A stretch of DNA of 64,000 nt, taken from positions 271,636 through 335,635 of the forward strand of contig VWND01000031.1 in the NCBI GenBank assembly GCA_009599575.1, read 5' to 3'. This stretch comes from Blumeriella jaapii. Taxonomy: Eukaryota; Ascomycota; Leotiomycetes; Helotiales; Drepanopezizaceae. The position numbers were made by a program, and so were the translations under genes. Each line of letters begins with the position of its first letter. The first letter of the stretch is position 1. This document shows positions 11,547 through 24,500 of this stretch, piece by piece. The notes beneath the pieces were generated by a model that made no database searches, had not been told where the DNA came from, and saw nothing but the letters and a program-made list of their open reading frames with translations.

Positions 11547-13384
11547 TTAGCGCTCGTTTTTCCCAGCTTCCCTTAGACTCGCATTGGAATTCAAATCCCC
11601 ATTCTCCACATCACCCACCGCATGCGGCTCAGCTACGCTTCCTCTCCTAGCAGTCAGCGCGGCGCCCTTGCGCCCAATGATGTACCACGGCAGATTGAAC
11701 ATCTCATCCATGCTCTCCAGACTCTTGCCCGCCGTCTCTGGCAAGAAGAACGTTATAAAGGCGAGACCCATCAATGTAATAACCGCGAAGAGCCAGAAAG
11801 TCCCCTTGGGCGATAGTGCACTGTCGAGAAGCATCAACGGCACGGCCTTGGAATTTCCATACTGGGTCGCGTAATGGAACGACATGATCATTGAAGTAGC
11901 CACAGCCCGAACACGTATGGGAAAGATCTCAGCACCAATAATGAATTGAATCGAGTTCCAGCCGAGCGCCCAGCCGAAGCCGGATATATAAATGAAGACG
12001 ATAGCACCGGTACCCGCGTGTTTTACTGAGCTCGGTTGGGCCACGTCCTTATCGGTGATCGTCGGGACGGCTGTTAAGTATATGGCGATGTAAAGCATCG
12101 AGATGAATTGAAGAGTGATACCGAGGGACAAAGATCGCTTCCGCCCGATGAAGTCGACGAGGAAGAAGCCGCATATGATGGATGAAACGAACTTTACAAC
12201 GCCGAGGACGGCGGTTGCAAGGAGCCTCTCCGTAGAGCCGGTCGTACCTAGGAGGGAGAAAAATGTAGGGGCATAAAGCGTGATCGACTGAGCACCAGAC
12301 CATTCTGCGTATTGTTAGACACGAGTATTCCATCACCTCTTTCGGGCTGCGACTTACGTGAAAGAAGGTGACAGGTGAGACAGAGCCAGATTCTGTATTT
12401 GTTGGCCTTGAGGGTGAACAGCTCCTTGAGAATTGCGAGAAATCCTACGCCCGTGGCCTCCCGCTCGCGATCAAGCTCTTCGTGTATGTCGGCTAGCTCG
12501 CCCTGTACATACGCGTGGTCAGCTGGAAGCTTTCGCAGCTTCGATAAGGTGCTGGCGGCCTGCTCGTTCCGCCCAGCCTTTGCCAGCCATCGAGGAGACT
12601 CCAACGCGAACACGCTCATGATCAGGACGATGCTTGCGAAAACAAGGTGCATGATAGTGGGTCCAATCCATTGCGTGGAGGAGGAGTTCGAGACATGGAG
12701 GGAGGTTCCATAGTTGGCAAATTGACCCAGCATGATGCCGAGATAGACGAAGAAGCCGCTGAACATGCAGATGCAGAGACCTCTGATGGAGCGTGGCGCC
12801 GCTTCGGCGAGGTATGCGGGTGCCACCACGGTGGATTGACCGATTCCCAAGCCCATCACAAATCTCCCAGCAAGGACCTGGCCGTAGTTTCCGTTGGCGG
12901 TAATGTAGACAATAACGCCAATAATCCAGACGGTGCAAAGCTGTCTTGTAGCCCAGAGACGTCCCAGTCTATCGGATGCAATGAACGCAATTAAAGCGCC
13001 CCCTACATTGCCGATCTGGACCATGGCCGTGATATTCCCAATCCTGGAGGCTAGTTCCGCCTTGCTTCGGGTCGGCGAGGTGGTCAAGTCGAACTCTGAG
13101 GAGGTTAGGAAGTGAAAATTCCTATGCTGCAAGACAACTTACCAGAGATGAAACTCTTCTGCGCTACGGTGGTTGAAATGAGACCTTCGTCTAAACCTCG
13201 TCCCATGCCCTACACGACAGAGAACGTCAGTCCAGATCAGGAACGTTCCGCAAGAAGAACCACTCACCATGATACTAAAACAAATGACACTGAATGCAAG
13301 CCGCCAGTTGAACGCCTCCCTTGGGGTATCGGCCAATGCCGCCTTGAACATCGCGGGCCCGACTACTTCGAGGTTAGGGAACAT
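11547..13384 (-). CDS. MFS transporter, sugar porter family
   Basis: A plasma-membrane proton or facilitative transporter with 12 predicted membrane segments. Four exons on the minus strand: 13384-13268, 13209-13143, 13095-12358 and 12304-11547, all with GT-AG introns, give 559 aa. Sugar-porter signatures are present: SDRLGRLWATRQ in the 2-3 loop, ALESPRWL after segment 6, the QWSGAQSITLYAP motif in segment 7 (split by the last intron), DFIGRKRSL in the 8-9 loop, and FLPETAGKSLESMDEMF after segment 12. The 3-4 region VVAPAYLAEAAPRSIRG is also typical. Substrate is probably a monosaccharide or related polyol or acid (quinate-like porters share these motifs). The C-terminal tail is hydrophilic and Asn/Glu/Lys-rich. 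Confidence 0.92.
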
Positions 13385-15097
13385 GTTACAATGGTCAGTT
13401 TCTCACTGGCTTACCTGGATTAACCATCTTGTCCTCGCTCACACGTCTTGCGTGGTCAGAGGTTTGGTACTGTAAGAGAATAGCAAAAGAAGCGGCTTGA
13501 GGAGCCAAGTTTCGCAGTCGGGCGGTGCCTTGGAGTTAAATATGGTAACACGTCTAGTTTAAGTATCTCAGACCGTCTTTGTGCTCGAACCCCCTCAACC
13601 TCCTCTCGTTGATGCAGCCTTATCGGAAGAGGCAAAGCCAACCCCCAGGTCTTTTTCACAGCCATTTAAAAGGGTACTGCTATATGCACAGTTCTTTATT
13701 TGGCCATTTGCGGCAAAGCTTAAACCGCCACAGGAGTCTGGAATCTGCTGCTCGTAACTTGTCAAGTTCGATATGCTTCACATCGGTATTGGCCAAGCAA
13801 GCATCGGCAAGTGTATCACTAGCGGTACGCTTTAGAACCCCAAGCGTGGCGGTGTGACGATTCGGCAGAAGTTCTACGACCGTTTTCCAAGCTCAAATTG
13901 GGCTGGAGATCGTCGAGAAAGATTTTGCATGATCGAACCGGGTTCAGGAGCCAGCTTTAACCTTGCAGAATGATGAGTATCGACTCGCATCGATGAGAAG
14001 TCATAATGCCGTCCAGACAGAAGGTTTTCCGGTAGATGGCACGTTTCTTGTTGGCTTCCATTGTGCATTGTGCAGTGAGCTATATGTCTTTTGACCGCTA
14101 TTATTTCATAGGAAAAGTTTGAAATCGTGCTGATCAGCGAGTTTTGGTAGGTGCGCTTTACGCGATCAAAACACTTGCATGTGCACGACGGTTATGGCCT
14201 GGTGGCCTGACGCCACTCACTATAGAGCTCGCTGCTGCAGTATATCCAGAACAGGTGGATGTGAAAGAGTGCCTCCCTTCTGTGAGATTCTGTTGGCGAC
14301 ACAAAGTTCTGCTGCGGAAGCTTGCGAGGAAGAACATAGACATTTTTGGAAGCGGGTTGACCACTGGTTGCTCCCAATTCTTGTTGAGTGTCGATCATAG
14401 AATGGTCGCTGGCAATTATATGACGATCATTATCAGCATTGAATCCTACATCCAAGTCAAGGGTGCTGAATATGACTAACTCGGAGTTCGCGAGCCTCGC
14501 CTTTCGTTCGGTCGACGCACGATAGTCCTCAAAGTTCTGCCCAAATATAACAGTAAAATAGACGCCTTCCAGCCCTGGCAGCCTGTCAAAGTTCAACAGT
14601 AAAATAGACGCCTTCCAGCTGTGGCAGCCTGTCAAAGTTCAATATCGATGACTTACTTGAATAAAAAAAGACATATGAGTTTGACAGTAGCATCAGTGAC
14701 ACTTTCAGTAGTTGTAAATGTTGTGCGATGCTTTTTTCTGGATCCCTGTTGCGTTCTGGTACAGTACAAGCATCAGTTGGTTGCGAACCGACTTCACTAC
14801 TATCACTTTCAGCATCCAATGAAAGACGTAATGTTCAGGAAAAGACCAATGGGCACAATTGCGGCATAAGAATCTGAGGCAAGCTGCCCCCGGATCCTGT
14901 CCTTCCCAAACTCCAACATGAAATTCACTCGTCTCAATAGCGCGCATGTTTGCTATTATCAGATATCGCTAGGATTCTCGCTTCTGTCGCAAACTGGTGG
15001 CTTCAGCGAGTTGTTCATGGCCTCTCCCACTGATTCCCAATGTTTTCACACAGCTTTCATCATATCGGCATTTTCGTGAGCTTTCTCGTTCTGTTCC
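13385..15097. other. Intergenic region with a 46-base tandem duplication
   Basis: No gene was seen over about 1.7 kb. The region is AT-rich. Two near-identical 46-base copies lie head to tail at 14549-14594 and 14595-14640 and differ at about two positions. Nothing else is structured. Confidence 0.5.
14549..14640. repeat. Tandem duplication, 46-base unit, two copies
   Basis: Each copy starts AACAGTAAAATAGACGCC and ends CAGCCTGTCAAAGTTC. The copies differ at CC versus TG in the middle. No flanking inverted repeats were seen. Confidence 0.85.
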
Positions 15098-15768
15098 TCA
15101 AGATCGTACCTTGCGGCTTGCCTCAAACTCCCGCAGGAACTTTGGACCAACAGTAAGATCATCATCCCCGCTGATATCGCTGTCTTCCAGATCCGGTCGT
15201 AGGTTCAATGATCGCTTGGCCGCACGGCGCCAGTACTCGCGTGATCTCGAGCTGGCTCGGACAGTGAATGCTTCCAAGGCAGCCCAGAAAGCTAAGGCTT
15301 CGTCTTCAAGGCCAAGAACCCGAAGGGATCGAATGATTCTGGTGATTCTGAGGTGGTTGTGGTTGAATCGCATATCCCAGTTCCGACAGTGATTGGAATA
15401 ATTGGGGCCTTTGAGAACCTGAAATACATACCTGTCAATTTTTGCAACCTTCCTTGAAGGTTGTGAAGTTCTTTTACCTCAATGCCGCCCTCGGTTTGGA
15501 GCACAAACCCGTAGAACCATAGAATCTTCTCAAATGACTCCCTCAACTTGAGTCTTAAGTCAAGACGCGAACGAAACTCCTTCCACACTTCGCGGTCAAT
15601 TATGGGCGCATTCCAATTGAAATCGGAGATCTCGGGCAAGGGAAACAACATCTGGATGTAGTCGTGGCACCCCTCGAGCTCGTCGGCGTCCCACTGGAGG
15701 ATCTCGGACAACGAACGTCCCCGGTGATCGGGTCGCGTTCCTTCGTAGAAGGTGACGAGCAGATTCAT
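15098..15768 (-). CDS. OGFr conserved-domain protein (fungal opioid growth factor receptor-like)
   Basis: The protein consists almost entirely of the OGFr conserved region (Pfam family of that name); function in fungi is unknown. Two exons, 15768-15478 and 15418-15098, are split by a 59-base intron (GTAAAA...TTTCAG), giving 203 aa. Family landmarks are LVTFYEGTRPDHRGR near the N-terminus, LEGCHDYIQMLFPLPE, a long helical REVWKEFRSRLDLRLKL, then after the intron VLKGPNYSNHCRNW and the diagnostic NHNHLRITRIIRSLRVLGLE. The unspliced frame runs on as nonsense, and splicing restores the domain, which supports the intron. The C-terminus is charged. It sits alone in AT-rich DNA. Confidence 0.85.
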
Positions 15769-16983
15769 CTTGGCTTTGTCTTCGGCTTCATGTGATGGCG
15801 AAGTCGTGATAGATCAGTATCAGCGAAGTTGCGGCCGATTGATGGAGTTTGGAACCTTTCATTCTCGAGAAGATTTTCGTGGTGGGTGAAGGAGGGCAGG
15901 GGCGCGTAAGCAGCAAGCACGAATGGGTCATAACATCACGTGATTTGAGATGACTTGAGCATCTTGCCAAGACCTCAACTTGAACTTCACATACTGTACT
16001 TCTCTCGTATCTTGATTCCATCTTTCCCACACATTTGTTAGAGCTTCAAAATCCCGTTGTTCTTTTATCTCGAGACGGGACACCTTTAATTGTCTGCTGG
16101 GAGGCCGGAGATGCCTGGAATTTCCTCTTATCGGGCAACGGTGCCGTTTGTTCTGCGTCCACGGTTGGATCCGCGCTAACATCTCCCACCTCGGATTCAA
16201 TCCAAATAGATGGAAACCTCAATCGCTTACTAGGGAAGCGCGAAGGATTGTGTAAGTGATTGCTCGAGAAGCTGCTCTGATCCAGTGGCTTTGAGATACA
16301 GAGTACACGTCTTTTGAACATGGGATCATCAACAGACAGGAGCCTATCGCAATGGAGGAAATCCGGAATCAGTTCTTGATCTGGTTTGCTGTGGAATCTG
16401 AAGCTGCAGCAGGATACGCAGAATCTCTCTTAGGGAGGTGCTTGTATGTGAGTATAGTGCTTCTGAGCTTATCGGTCTACCCCTCTTTCCCGGCGTCAAA
16501 GTGGCGTTTGCTCTACATTCGTATTTGTTCGGCAAAACAAGCAATTCGAAGCTTTCTGAAGGTATGCGCCAAGCCCCCTCGATATCATACTTTAAATCTT
16601 TAGCTAATACTGAAAAGGGAGGGTTATACACATGAATGAACTGGTATGTCTAGTACATAACCTGCTGGCTACCTCGAGCGAACGCTTCCATTGGCGGGAT
16701 AGAAATACTAGAAGCGGGATCAATCAGAGGCTACACCAGATTGATCCTGTTGCAATCCGGCACCTGCCAAAGGATGACAAGTCAACACGCTGATAGCATA
16801 TCTAGCCTCAGTACGATACAGAAGACATGGAGTAAGTTGTCCGCCAGGAGTGATGTGACAAGTAAAGGTATTTAAGGTAAGCCCTTGCTTCTGGTATGGC
16901 TCGAGATCATTTTCAGTGGTCTTTGGAGGAGAAGCTTTTCTTATATCACGGAGCGATCAAGGGTTTCTTTGTCGAGCCTCACT
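15769..16983. other. Intergenic region, no gene seen
   Basis: Upstream DNA of two divergent genes (OGFr-like to the left, sedolisin to the right). Short ORFs are present on both strands, but none has recognisable protein character. Confidence 0.4.
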
Positions 16984-19659
16984 ATGCGTTTCTCCCTCCT
17001 GGCCCTGGCTGGCTTCCTGACAGCAGCTATCACTGCCCCTACCCCCCAAGAACGATATGCCGTTCACGAACGTCGGGACCGTCTCCCCATGCAGTGGGAG
17101 AAGACTGCCCGAATCCATGAGGCCTCAGTGATACCTATGCGCGTTGCTCTCACTCAAAAGAATCTGCACAAAGGCGAAGATTTTCTCATGGATGTGTCTC
17201 ACCCAGATTCGCCGAGCTTCGGCAAACAGTACGTCAACCCAGCTATGACCATGATCTACCTCTAGGGCTGTGTATGAACTTTATTTTACTCACTGTTACT
17301 CTTGAGCTCAAGACTCTCAACACGAGCATCTATTGACTCTTCAATTTTCAGTTGGTCTGCGAAAGAAGTTGCTGAGGTGTTCGCTCCAACCAAGGAAGCT
17401 GTTTCAGCAGTTCGCGAATGGCTCTCGGCTGCTGGAATTAACGGTGATCGCGTGCGGCAGTCGCAGAGTCTCAATTGGATTTACACCAACGTGACCATAG
17501 CTGAGGCCGAGTCTCTGCTGAGGGCCCATTTCTACGAGTTCACGCATGTGGAGACTGGACAAACCCACGTCGCCTGCGAAGAATATTCTGTGCCCGAGGG
17601 TATCCAGAAACACATCGACTTCATCACTCCCACTGTCCACTTTGATGCCAAGGTCGACCTGAAGAAGAAGCGACGAGCAATGACCGCCCATGACATTGCT
17701 ATGGTCAAGCGTCAAGCCTCTAAGGTCGGCCATAAGGTCCAGCCCGGCGTTGGACGTGCTATAGGCTCTCCCGGTGACAAGTCATTGCCTAAATTAGGAG
17801 GCAAGATACCTTTCGGCACTATCATTGATGAGCTGAAAAATTGCGATTCGTCGATTGTCCCAAATTGTCTTCGAGCACTATACTTGCTCCCACCGAAATT
17901 TCTAGCGAGTTCGAAAAGTAAGTCGCTTTCATCCCAAAAAAAAAATTGATCGCCTGTTAACCGTTCAAAGACTCTTACGGAATTGTGGAGTACACACCTC
18001 AAGCGTATCTCCCAGGAGATTTAAACCTCTTCTTCAGCAATTTCTCGGAAGCGCAAGTTGGTCAGCGTCCGATACTTCAGTCAATCGATGGAGGCTATCT
18101 CCAAACTGATATGCAGTCTTTCGATTATAACGGAGAATCTGTAAAGCTCTCTCCTGCGGCACTTTGTCTATACAGTACTTACGAATGATTAGGATCTCGA
18201 TCTCGAGTATGCCATGTCGTTGGTCTATCCCCAGAAAGTCACGCTTTACCAAGTAGGAGATAGTCTGGAGGGTGCTTCATTTAACGATTTTCTTGATGCA
18301 CTAGATGGAAGCTATTGCACTTATGATGGGGGCGACGACCCCAGCCAAGATGCCGTCTACCCCGATCCGTATGGTGAAGGAGCTGGTGTTTACAAGGGCC
18401 CCAAGAACTGGTAAGCGAGCCCTTGCTTCCGCCGAGACAGTCGTGGTGACCAAGTGACTGGATACCTGCTAAAGTTCTGTTTCATTTCGTAGTGGGGGCT
18501 TTGCAGCAAGCAAAGTCATCTCAACATCGTACGGCTACAATGAAGCAGACCTTACTCCATTCTACGAGCAGCGCCAATGTCATGAGTAAGTTGGCCGTGC
18601 CATCATAAACAGTCCGCTATTAGACGTCAACCCGAGTGACCTCCGCTTGCAACTTCCCTCAGTCGCTGCGGCGAGATATTTGCTGACTACTTGATTCTGT
18701 CAGATACATGAAGCTTGGTCTTCAAGGTGTCACATTTATCTATTCTTCAGGTGACTATGGCGTGGCAGGTAATGGTGGACAATGCATCGACACAGCGACT
18801 GGCGAATACAATGACGGTTAGCTGTCCTCCGGCATTCTTCGGAAACTAAGCTCAGGTGATGTGACAGGCACCACTGGAATGTTCAACCCAGCCTTTCCTA
18901 GTACTTGTCCCTGTAAGTAATCACCAACATCTGCGACGTTCTTTCCGTTGCCAAGATAGAGAAAGACCTGACTCTCGAATAGACGTAACTTCGGTCGGCG
19001 CGACTCAGGTCAAGCCAGGCGCAAGTGTCACCCAACCCGAACAGGCCGCCGAATCAGTCATCTATTCCGGCGGCGGTTTCTCGAATGTCTTTTCCATGCC
19101 ATCCTATCAAGCTAGCGCCGTCAAATCCTACTTTGCAAACAACAAGCCGACCTATGGACCCGATCGTTACAACACTTCGATGCAATCCCGCGGCTACCCT
19201 GATGTCTCTGCGAACGGCGTCAATTACGTCGTCGCCGTCGACGGAACCTTTTCTTACGTCTACGGAACTTCTGCTAGTGCGCCCACGTTCGGTAGTGTCA
19301 TAACGCTGATTAACGGTGCGAGGTTGAATCTCGGCAAAGCACCTGTTGGGTTCATCAACCCGATTCTGTATAACTACCCTGGAAACTTGAACGATGTCAC
19401 GTCGGGTGGTAATCAGGGATGTGGAACTCCTGGCTTCACGAGTGTCAAAGGGTGGGATCCTGTCACTGGATTGGGAACACCGAACTTCCCGAAAATGCTG
19501 GCAACGGTACGTGCTAACCCCGAAATCTGTTTTCCTTTGAGGTCGCTCCGGGGAGTATTCAGATTGACATTCAAGCCCAAGGAACAACCTAACATTGATC
19601 GTAATTCCACAAGATGACACTACTAACTCCGGTTCTCATAGTGGCTCGCTCTACCTTAA
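16984..19659 (+). CDS. Secreted tripeptidyl peptidase, sedolisin family (S53)
   Basis: An acid-acting serine carboxyl peptidase that releases tripeptides from N-termini outside the cell. Nine exons: 16984-17228, 17352-17917, 17971-18140, 18193-18410, 18493-18585, 18704-18816, 18868-18912, 18983-19506 and 19642-19659, for 663 aa. The start MRFSLLALAGFLTAAIT is a signal peptide, followed by a pro-kumamolisin domain (about residues 40-185) with a basic KKKRR segment where the propeptide would be cut. The catalytic Glu and Asp are in GES|DLDLE (about Glu326 and Asp330), and the serine is in GTSASAP (about Ser580). An oxyanion-type Asp lies in SSGDYGVAG. The C-terminal WDPVTGLGTPNF is the calcium-site region. 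The last exon encodes only WLALP, a usual family ending. All residues needed for activity appear intact. Confidence 0.93.
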
Positions 19660-20846
19660 GGTGATTAGGTCCTGTGTGTTGGGATTCTTCTACCACCGAG
19701 GACATGTAGAGAAGAGTGACGGTTGTACATAACTCTATGCTATCTATTCACCGAGTTTTAAATGCGGCGCTTAAGGTCAATGGTATGAATCCCGTTCAAT
19801 CTCTATTGTAAAGTCCATACAGAGTGTGTGACCCCTAGGAGTAGCTTCGCAAATGTTTTCGAAAACATTTCAGCTGTGAAAGTAGCCATTACAGCGACCA
19901 GTAGAACACGCTCACTGAGATATCAAGATGAATATAGGCTCTAATGGTGAGATTCGCAAGACCTCTTGCAAAAGACAAAGCGTCAGGACACAGAGAAACT
20001 CCTAGAATACAAACCAATAGGCAGCAAAAGATTATCGTATGATAACAGCTTCTGCCTCGGGCTAGATTCAGAATTGGGGCCACCACATATTGGGTTTAAC
20101 CGATAGCTATGAGATCAAAACCTCGCAGGTATAAAGCCCAAAACAAACACAAGATAAGAATGTAAATCGCCATCGACGATGCCATGGCCAGGAGCCCGGT
20201 CAACGAGCCTGTTTTCCTAAAGCCTCGATGTCAAATACTTGCCACAAAGTGTCAGTACAGAGTGGAACATTTGATGACTTATTCTGAAAGATTAGATGAT
20301 ATCAGGCACTAGAAAATCTCGGGACAGAAAGAGAGACTTCAGTAGCTGACACTCGGAACGTCCAATAAGAGCAAAGACTCGTGATAAAGCTTGACGATGG
20401 AGCACTGGCGACGAAGATCAGGACAGGAAGATAGGAAGATAGCATGCCAAGAGGCAATGGACAATGACTTTGCCAAGCCCCCTCCCCTTTTCCTCCAAGA
20501 CCAGAAAGGATAGACGAGGTCTCGAATGCTGGGTTCGAAGGGCGTTCATACTCTGCAGTACAAGTGAGTAAATAAACTCGTTGAGCCAAAATACAGTACT
20601 GCACAGTAGCTGTTCGTTAGCGCGAGGCTGAGATGCGCACGGATGAGCTTGCCGCGGCCTTGAGACCACGAAACAGCTTCGTGGGAGGAGAAGTTGTTTC
20701 GTGTCCAGCTCCAGTACAGTACAGCAGGATGACAGCTATCCAAACACCGCTTCTTCGTCTCTGATTCTTCTTCTTCTTCTTCTTCTTCTTCTTCTTCTTT
20801 TCTTTGCCTGACTGCGATTCTGCGACTCCCTCAAGTACCCCCCAAC
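19660..20846. other. Intergenic region, no gene seen
   Basis: AT-rich spacer. It contains a CTT microsatellite at about 20768-20800 immediately before the short-chain dehydrogenase, and TACAGTACTGCAC / AGTACAGTACAGC motifs near 20592 and 20714. Confidence 0.45.
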
Positions 20847-21962
20847 ATGTCCTACCAGCCGCGAAGCCGAGAGCTCTCATGGGCCAAGCCCCTCTCTGTC
20901 GACCTCATCCTCAAAGTTCTCAATGTGACATTTCTGCACCCGTTCGTAGCATGGATGATCCCGTTGTGTATGCGAGCGCAGGCGATGGAATGGACGCATA
21001 CGGCGATGCAGCTCTCGATAGGGTATGCCGGCCTCTTGACGGCGCTGTTCTTCCTGGGGATCCTCAACCAGCAAATCGCATACTCGAAGCCGCGCAAGGT
21101 GGACTTCTCGGAGGAGGTGATCGTGATCACAGGTGGAGCGAGCGGCCTGGGGCTGCTGGTGGCAGAAGTCTATGGCATGAGGGGTGCTACGGTTGCGGTC
21201 CTCGATGTGAAGGAGCTCGACGCTGGCGAGGCGCGGGGCGTGTCCGTGTACAAGTGCGATGTTGGGGACAGGAGCCAGGTCGCGAAGGTGGCACTTGAGA
21301 TTGAAACCGATGTGGGCTTCTCCTGCTACTATCTTGCCGCCATTTGAACTGACAGTGACTAGCTAGGAACGCCCACCATTCTCATCAACAACGCCGCGAT
21401 TGTGAACGGCAAACCACTGCTCGAACTCTCACTAGATGAAATTGACCGAACATTCAGGATCAATCTTCTCTCTCACTTCTACACTATCAAAGCATTCCTC
21501 CCAGGAATGATCAGAGCTGGACACGGCACAATTGTCACGATGTCTAGCGTTCTTGGCCAAATCGGTGCCGGATCGCTCACTGACTATGCAGCATCGAAAG
21601 CTGGTATCACGGCCATGCACAAATCTTTGGCAGCTGAGCTGAAGGCAACACCTGAGATCAAGACGATATTGGTCTCTCCGGGACAGCTGAGCACCCCGTT
21701 GTTCGATGGAGTAGAGACACCGAACTCGTTCTTCGGCCCAGTGTTGGAACCCGTCGATGTCGCAAAAGAAGTCATTGCTGCTATCGACTCTGGGAGCAGC
21801 GCTGTGCTGGCTATGCCGTTATACGCAAGATGGATCGACTGGTTGAATGTCTTGCCCGTGGGTGTACAGGCTATTGTCAGAAGTATGGCTGGGGTTGATC
21901 GAGCTATGAAGGGTTATGTTGGGCGAGGAGAGACCGTAGAAAAAGCGGAAAGCGTGATGTAG
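20847..21962 (+). CDS. Membrane-anchored short-chain dehydrogenase/reductase
   Basis: Two exons, 20847-21311 and 21363-21962, are separated by a 51-base intron, for 354 aa. Two hydrophobic segments at about residues 20-45 and 50-72 precede the Rossmann domain, so it is probably an ER or lipid-droplet enzyme. The cofactor motif is TGGASGLG (Thr95), followed by an acidic LDVKE after strand 2, which favours NAD(H). LGTPTILINNAA straddles the splice site and supports it. The catalytic Ser217, Tyr230 and Lys234 lie in MSSVLG and DYAASKAG. The arrangement resembles the retinol dehydrogenase 10 / 17-beta-HSD11 (SDR16C-like) group, so a lipid alcohol or sterol substrate is likely; the exact substrate is unknown. 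Confidence 0.88.
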
Positions 21963-22359
21963 ATGAAGATTGCAGTGCTATCGCCATCATCGATATTTGA
22001 TGTGAATGTGAATGAAAGGAGATGAGCAATGTAGAAGAGCCGATGTGATCAAAGCTTGTAGAACTGAAGTAGAAGCCTTTCCGCAATTGGAATTTCTACA
22101 GAGATAGGATGGATGTTGGTTGTACTTTGTTTACTAACTCTGCCCCTCATGCTTGATAGGCGAGCAAGGCGACGCTTGGACATTTTTTTTTTGCGGGCGC
22201 GAGATTTCACGCGCCTGGCAATAGACTGCAAGTAATTGTTCTGCCAGACACCTTACGACACCTAGACACCCAATCACCCCACGAAAGCTTCAACGCCCTA
22301 CCCTCGACCCCCGATATCCATCGAAAGCTTTGCGACGTCAGGTTCGACCAGAATTCAAG
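21963..22359. other. Short intergenic spacer
   Basis: About 400 bases with an A/T run (ten T) near 22182-22191 and no coding sequence. It should carry the terminator of the dehydrogenase and the promoter of CCT3. Confidence 0.4.
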
Positions 22360-24283
22360 ATGCAGGCGCCGGTGGTGGTAATGAGTACGTCCTTCCAAGA
22401 GCCCCCCAGGGCTACCAACACAGGAGCTTGGATTTTGCTTTCCTGATACTGATGAGTACTGGCAGATACCCAGAATGGGGATAGGCAGACGGGGAGAAAA
22501 GCTCAGCTTTCGAATATCACAGCAGCCAAGACGTAAGGCGCCCAGCACCCTCCTCCCAGGCTTAGCAAACCAGAGACGGGACCTCGAATCTGACTACAAG
22601 TAGCGTCGCGGATATCATTCGGTCATGTCTGGGCCCCAAGGCCATGCTCAAGATGTTGCTGGATCCTATGGGCGGTATCGTCTTGACGAACGATGGCCAT
22701 GCCATTCTCCGAGAAATCGAGGTGTCGCATCCGGCGGCGAAGAGCATGATCGAGCTCAGCAGAACCCAAGACGAGGAGGTTGGAGACGGAACTACGACGG
22801 TTATCATTCTTGGTACGCACTCTGCACAGACGCTGCTAGTCTAAAGCTCATGAATCACAGCTGGCGAGATTCTTGCCCAAGCCCTACCGCAGCTAGAGCG
22901 CAACATCCACCCCGTGGTCATCATCTCCGCTTTCAAGCACGCCCTTAAAGATGCGCTCGAGATCATCGACGAGATCTCCCTCCCGGTCGATATAGACGAT
23001 GACAAGGCCATGTACCAACTGATCTCCTCCTCCATCGGCACCAAGTTCGTCTCGAGATGGTCAGAACTGATGTGCAACCTCGCGTTGCAAGCGGTGCGCA
23101 CAGTCACCTTCGAAGTCGGCGGTGGCAAGAAGGAAGTCGATATCAAGCGTTACGCGCGAGTGGAGAAGGTGCCTGGTGGGGAGATTGAGGACAGCCGAGT
23201 CCTGGATGGGGTGATGCTCAACAAGGATATCACGCATCCCAAGATGCGAAGACGGATAGAGAAGCCGCGCATTGTGCTGTTGGACTGCACGCTGGAGTAC
23301 AAGAAGGGGGAGTCGCAGACGAACATCGAGATCAGCAAGGAAGAGGACTGGAACAAGATCTTGCAGATTGAGGAGGAGCAGGTTAAGCTCATGTGTGATG
23401 CGATCCTGGCCGTCAAGCCGGACCTGGTCATCACCGAGAAGGGAGTTTCTGGTACGTGGACTCGTTTCATGCTTGCTGGTGGAAGCTCTGCTGACTATCT
23501 AGATCTTGCCCAACATTATCTTCTCAAGGCCAACGTAACCGCCCTTCGCCGAGTCCGCAAGTCCGACACCAACCGAGTGGCCCGGGCCACGGGCGCAACC
23601 ATCGTCAACCGCGTCGAGGATCTCCAAGAATCCGACGTGGGAACGCAGTGCGGCCTTTTCGAGATCGAGAAGATCGGCGACGAGTACTTCACTTTCCTCA
23701 CCAAGTGCAAAGACCCCAAGGCCTGCACCATCCTCCTGCGAGGCCCGTCCAAAGACATCCTGAACGAGATCGACCGCAACCTGGCGGATGCGATGGCCGT
23801 GGCGAGAAACGTCATGTTCCACCCCCGACTCTCGCCGGGGGGCGGCGCCACGGAGATGGCTGTGGCCGTTCGACTTGGGCAGTTGGCCAAGAGCATCGAG
23901 GGGGTCCAACAATGGCCCTACAAGGCTGTCGCGGAGGCTATGGAGGTGATCCCCCGAACCCTCATCCAGAACGCCGGTGCCAGTCCGGTGAGGGTTCTGA
24001 CTGCGCTGCGAGCTAAGCACGCCGAGGGCGGAAGCGCGTGGGGTATTGATGGAGACACTGGAAAACTTGTGGACATGAAGGAGTACGGGGTGTGGGAGCC
24101 AGAGGCAGTCAAGTTACAGAGCATCAAGACTGCGATTGAGGTAAGTTCTCTCGACTACTCGCTCATTCGATCCACGGTGCTAATTTGCTACAGTCTGCTT
24201 GCTTGCTTCTGAGAGTAGACGATATCTGCAGTGCGAAGGCCGCACGACAGGCCGGGGGAGGTGGTGCGCCCGGAGATGATTAG
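22360..24283 (+). CDS. T-complex protein 1 subunit gamma (CCT3)
   Basis: A subunit of the cytosolic TRiC/CCT chaperonin that folds actin and tubulin. Six exons: 22360-22384, 22466-22532, 22601-22812, 22861-23451, 23503-24140 and 24194-24283, giving 540 aa, the normal size. The first exon encodes only eight codons (MQAPVVVM). Chaperonin motifs are GPKAMLKMLLDP, LTNDGHAIL, the ATP-site DEEVGDGTTT, and near the end FHPRLSPGGGATEM. The ending SACLLLRVDDICSAK is a gamma-subunit signature. The C-terminus is Gly-rich, as usual for tails facing the folding chamber. It converges on the PRKRIP1-like gene with 217 bases between stops. Confidence 0.95.
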
Positions 24284-24500
24284 ATGGCGTCGTCTTGAAG
24301 AGAGAGTTAGTGTATCACAGAGCGACCCGAACGTGGCGGGCATACCCTTGTAACATAGCACAGAGCTCAAGACGAATGTATGTCCAGATTTGGCGCGCAC
24401 CCGTTCTATGGCACTCGGCCAGCCATGATTCGGGCAAGCAATGCATCCGACTGAAGCGTCGAGCCGTGGCATCACGGTTGCATTCCACACACATGGCGCG

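Noticed and set aside
24141..24283. Suspected frameshift at the CCT3 C-terminus
   Set aside because: The GCTT repeat was miscounted at first; after the intron the frame reads SACLLLRVDDICSAK correctly.
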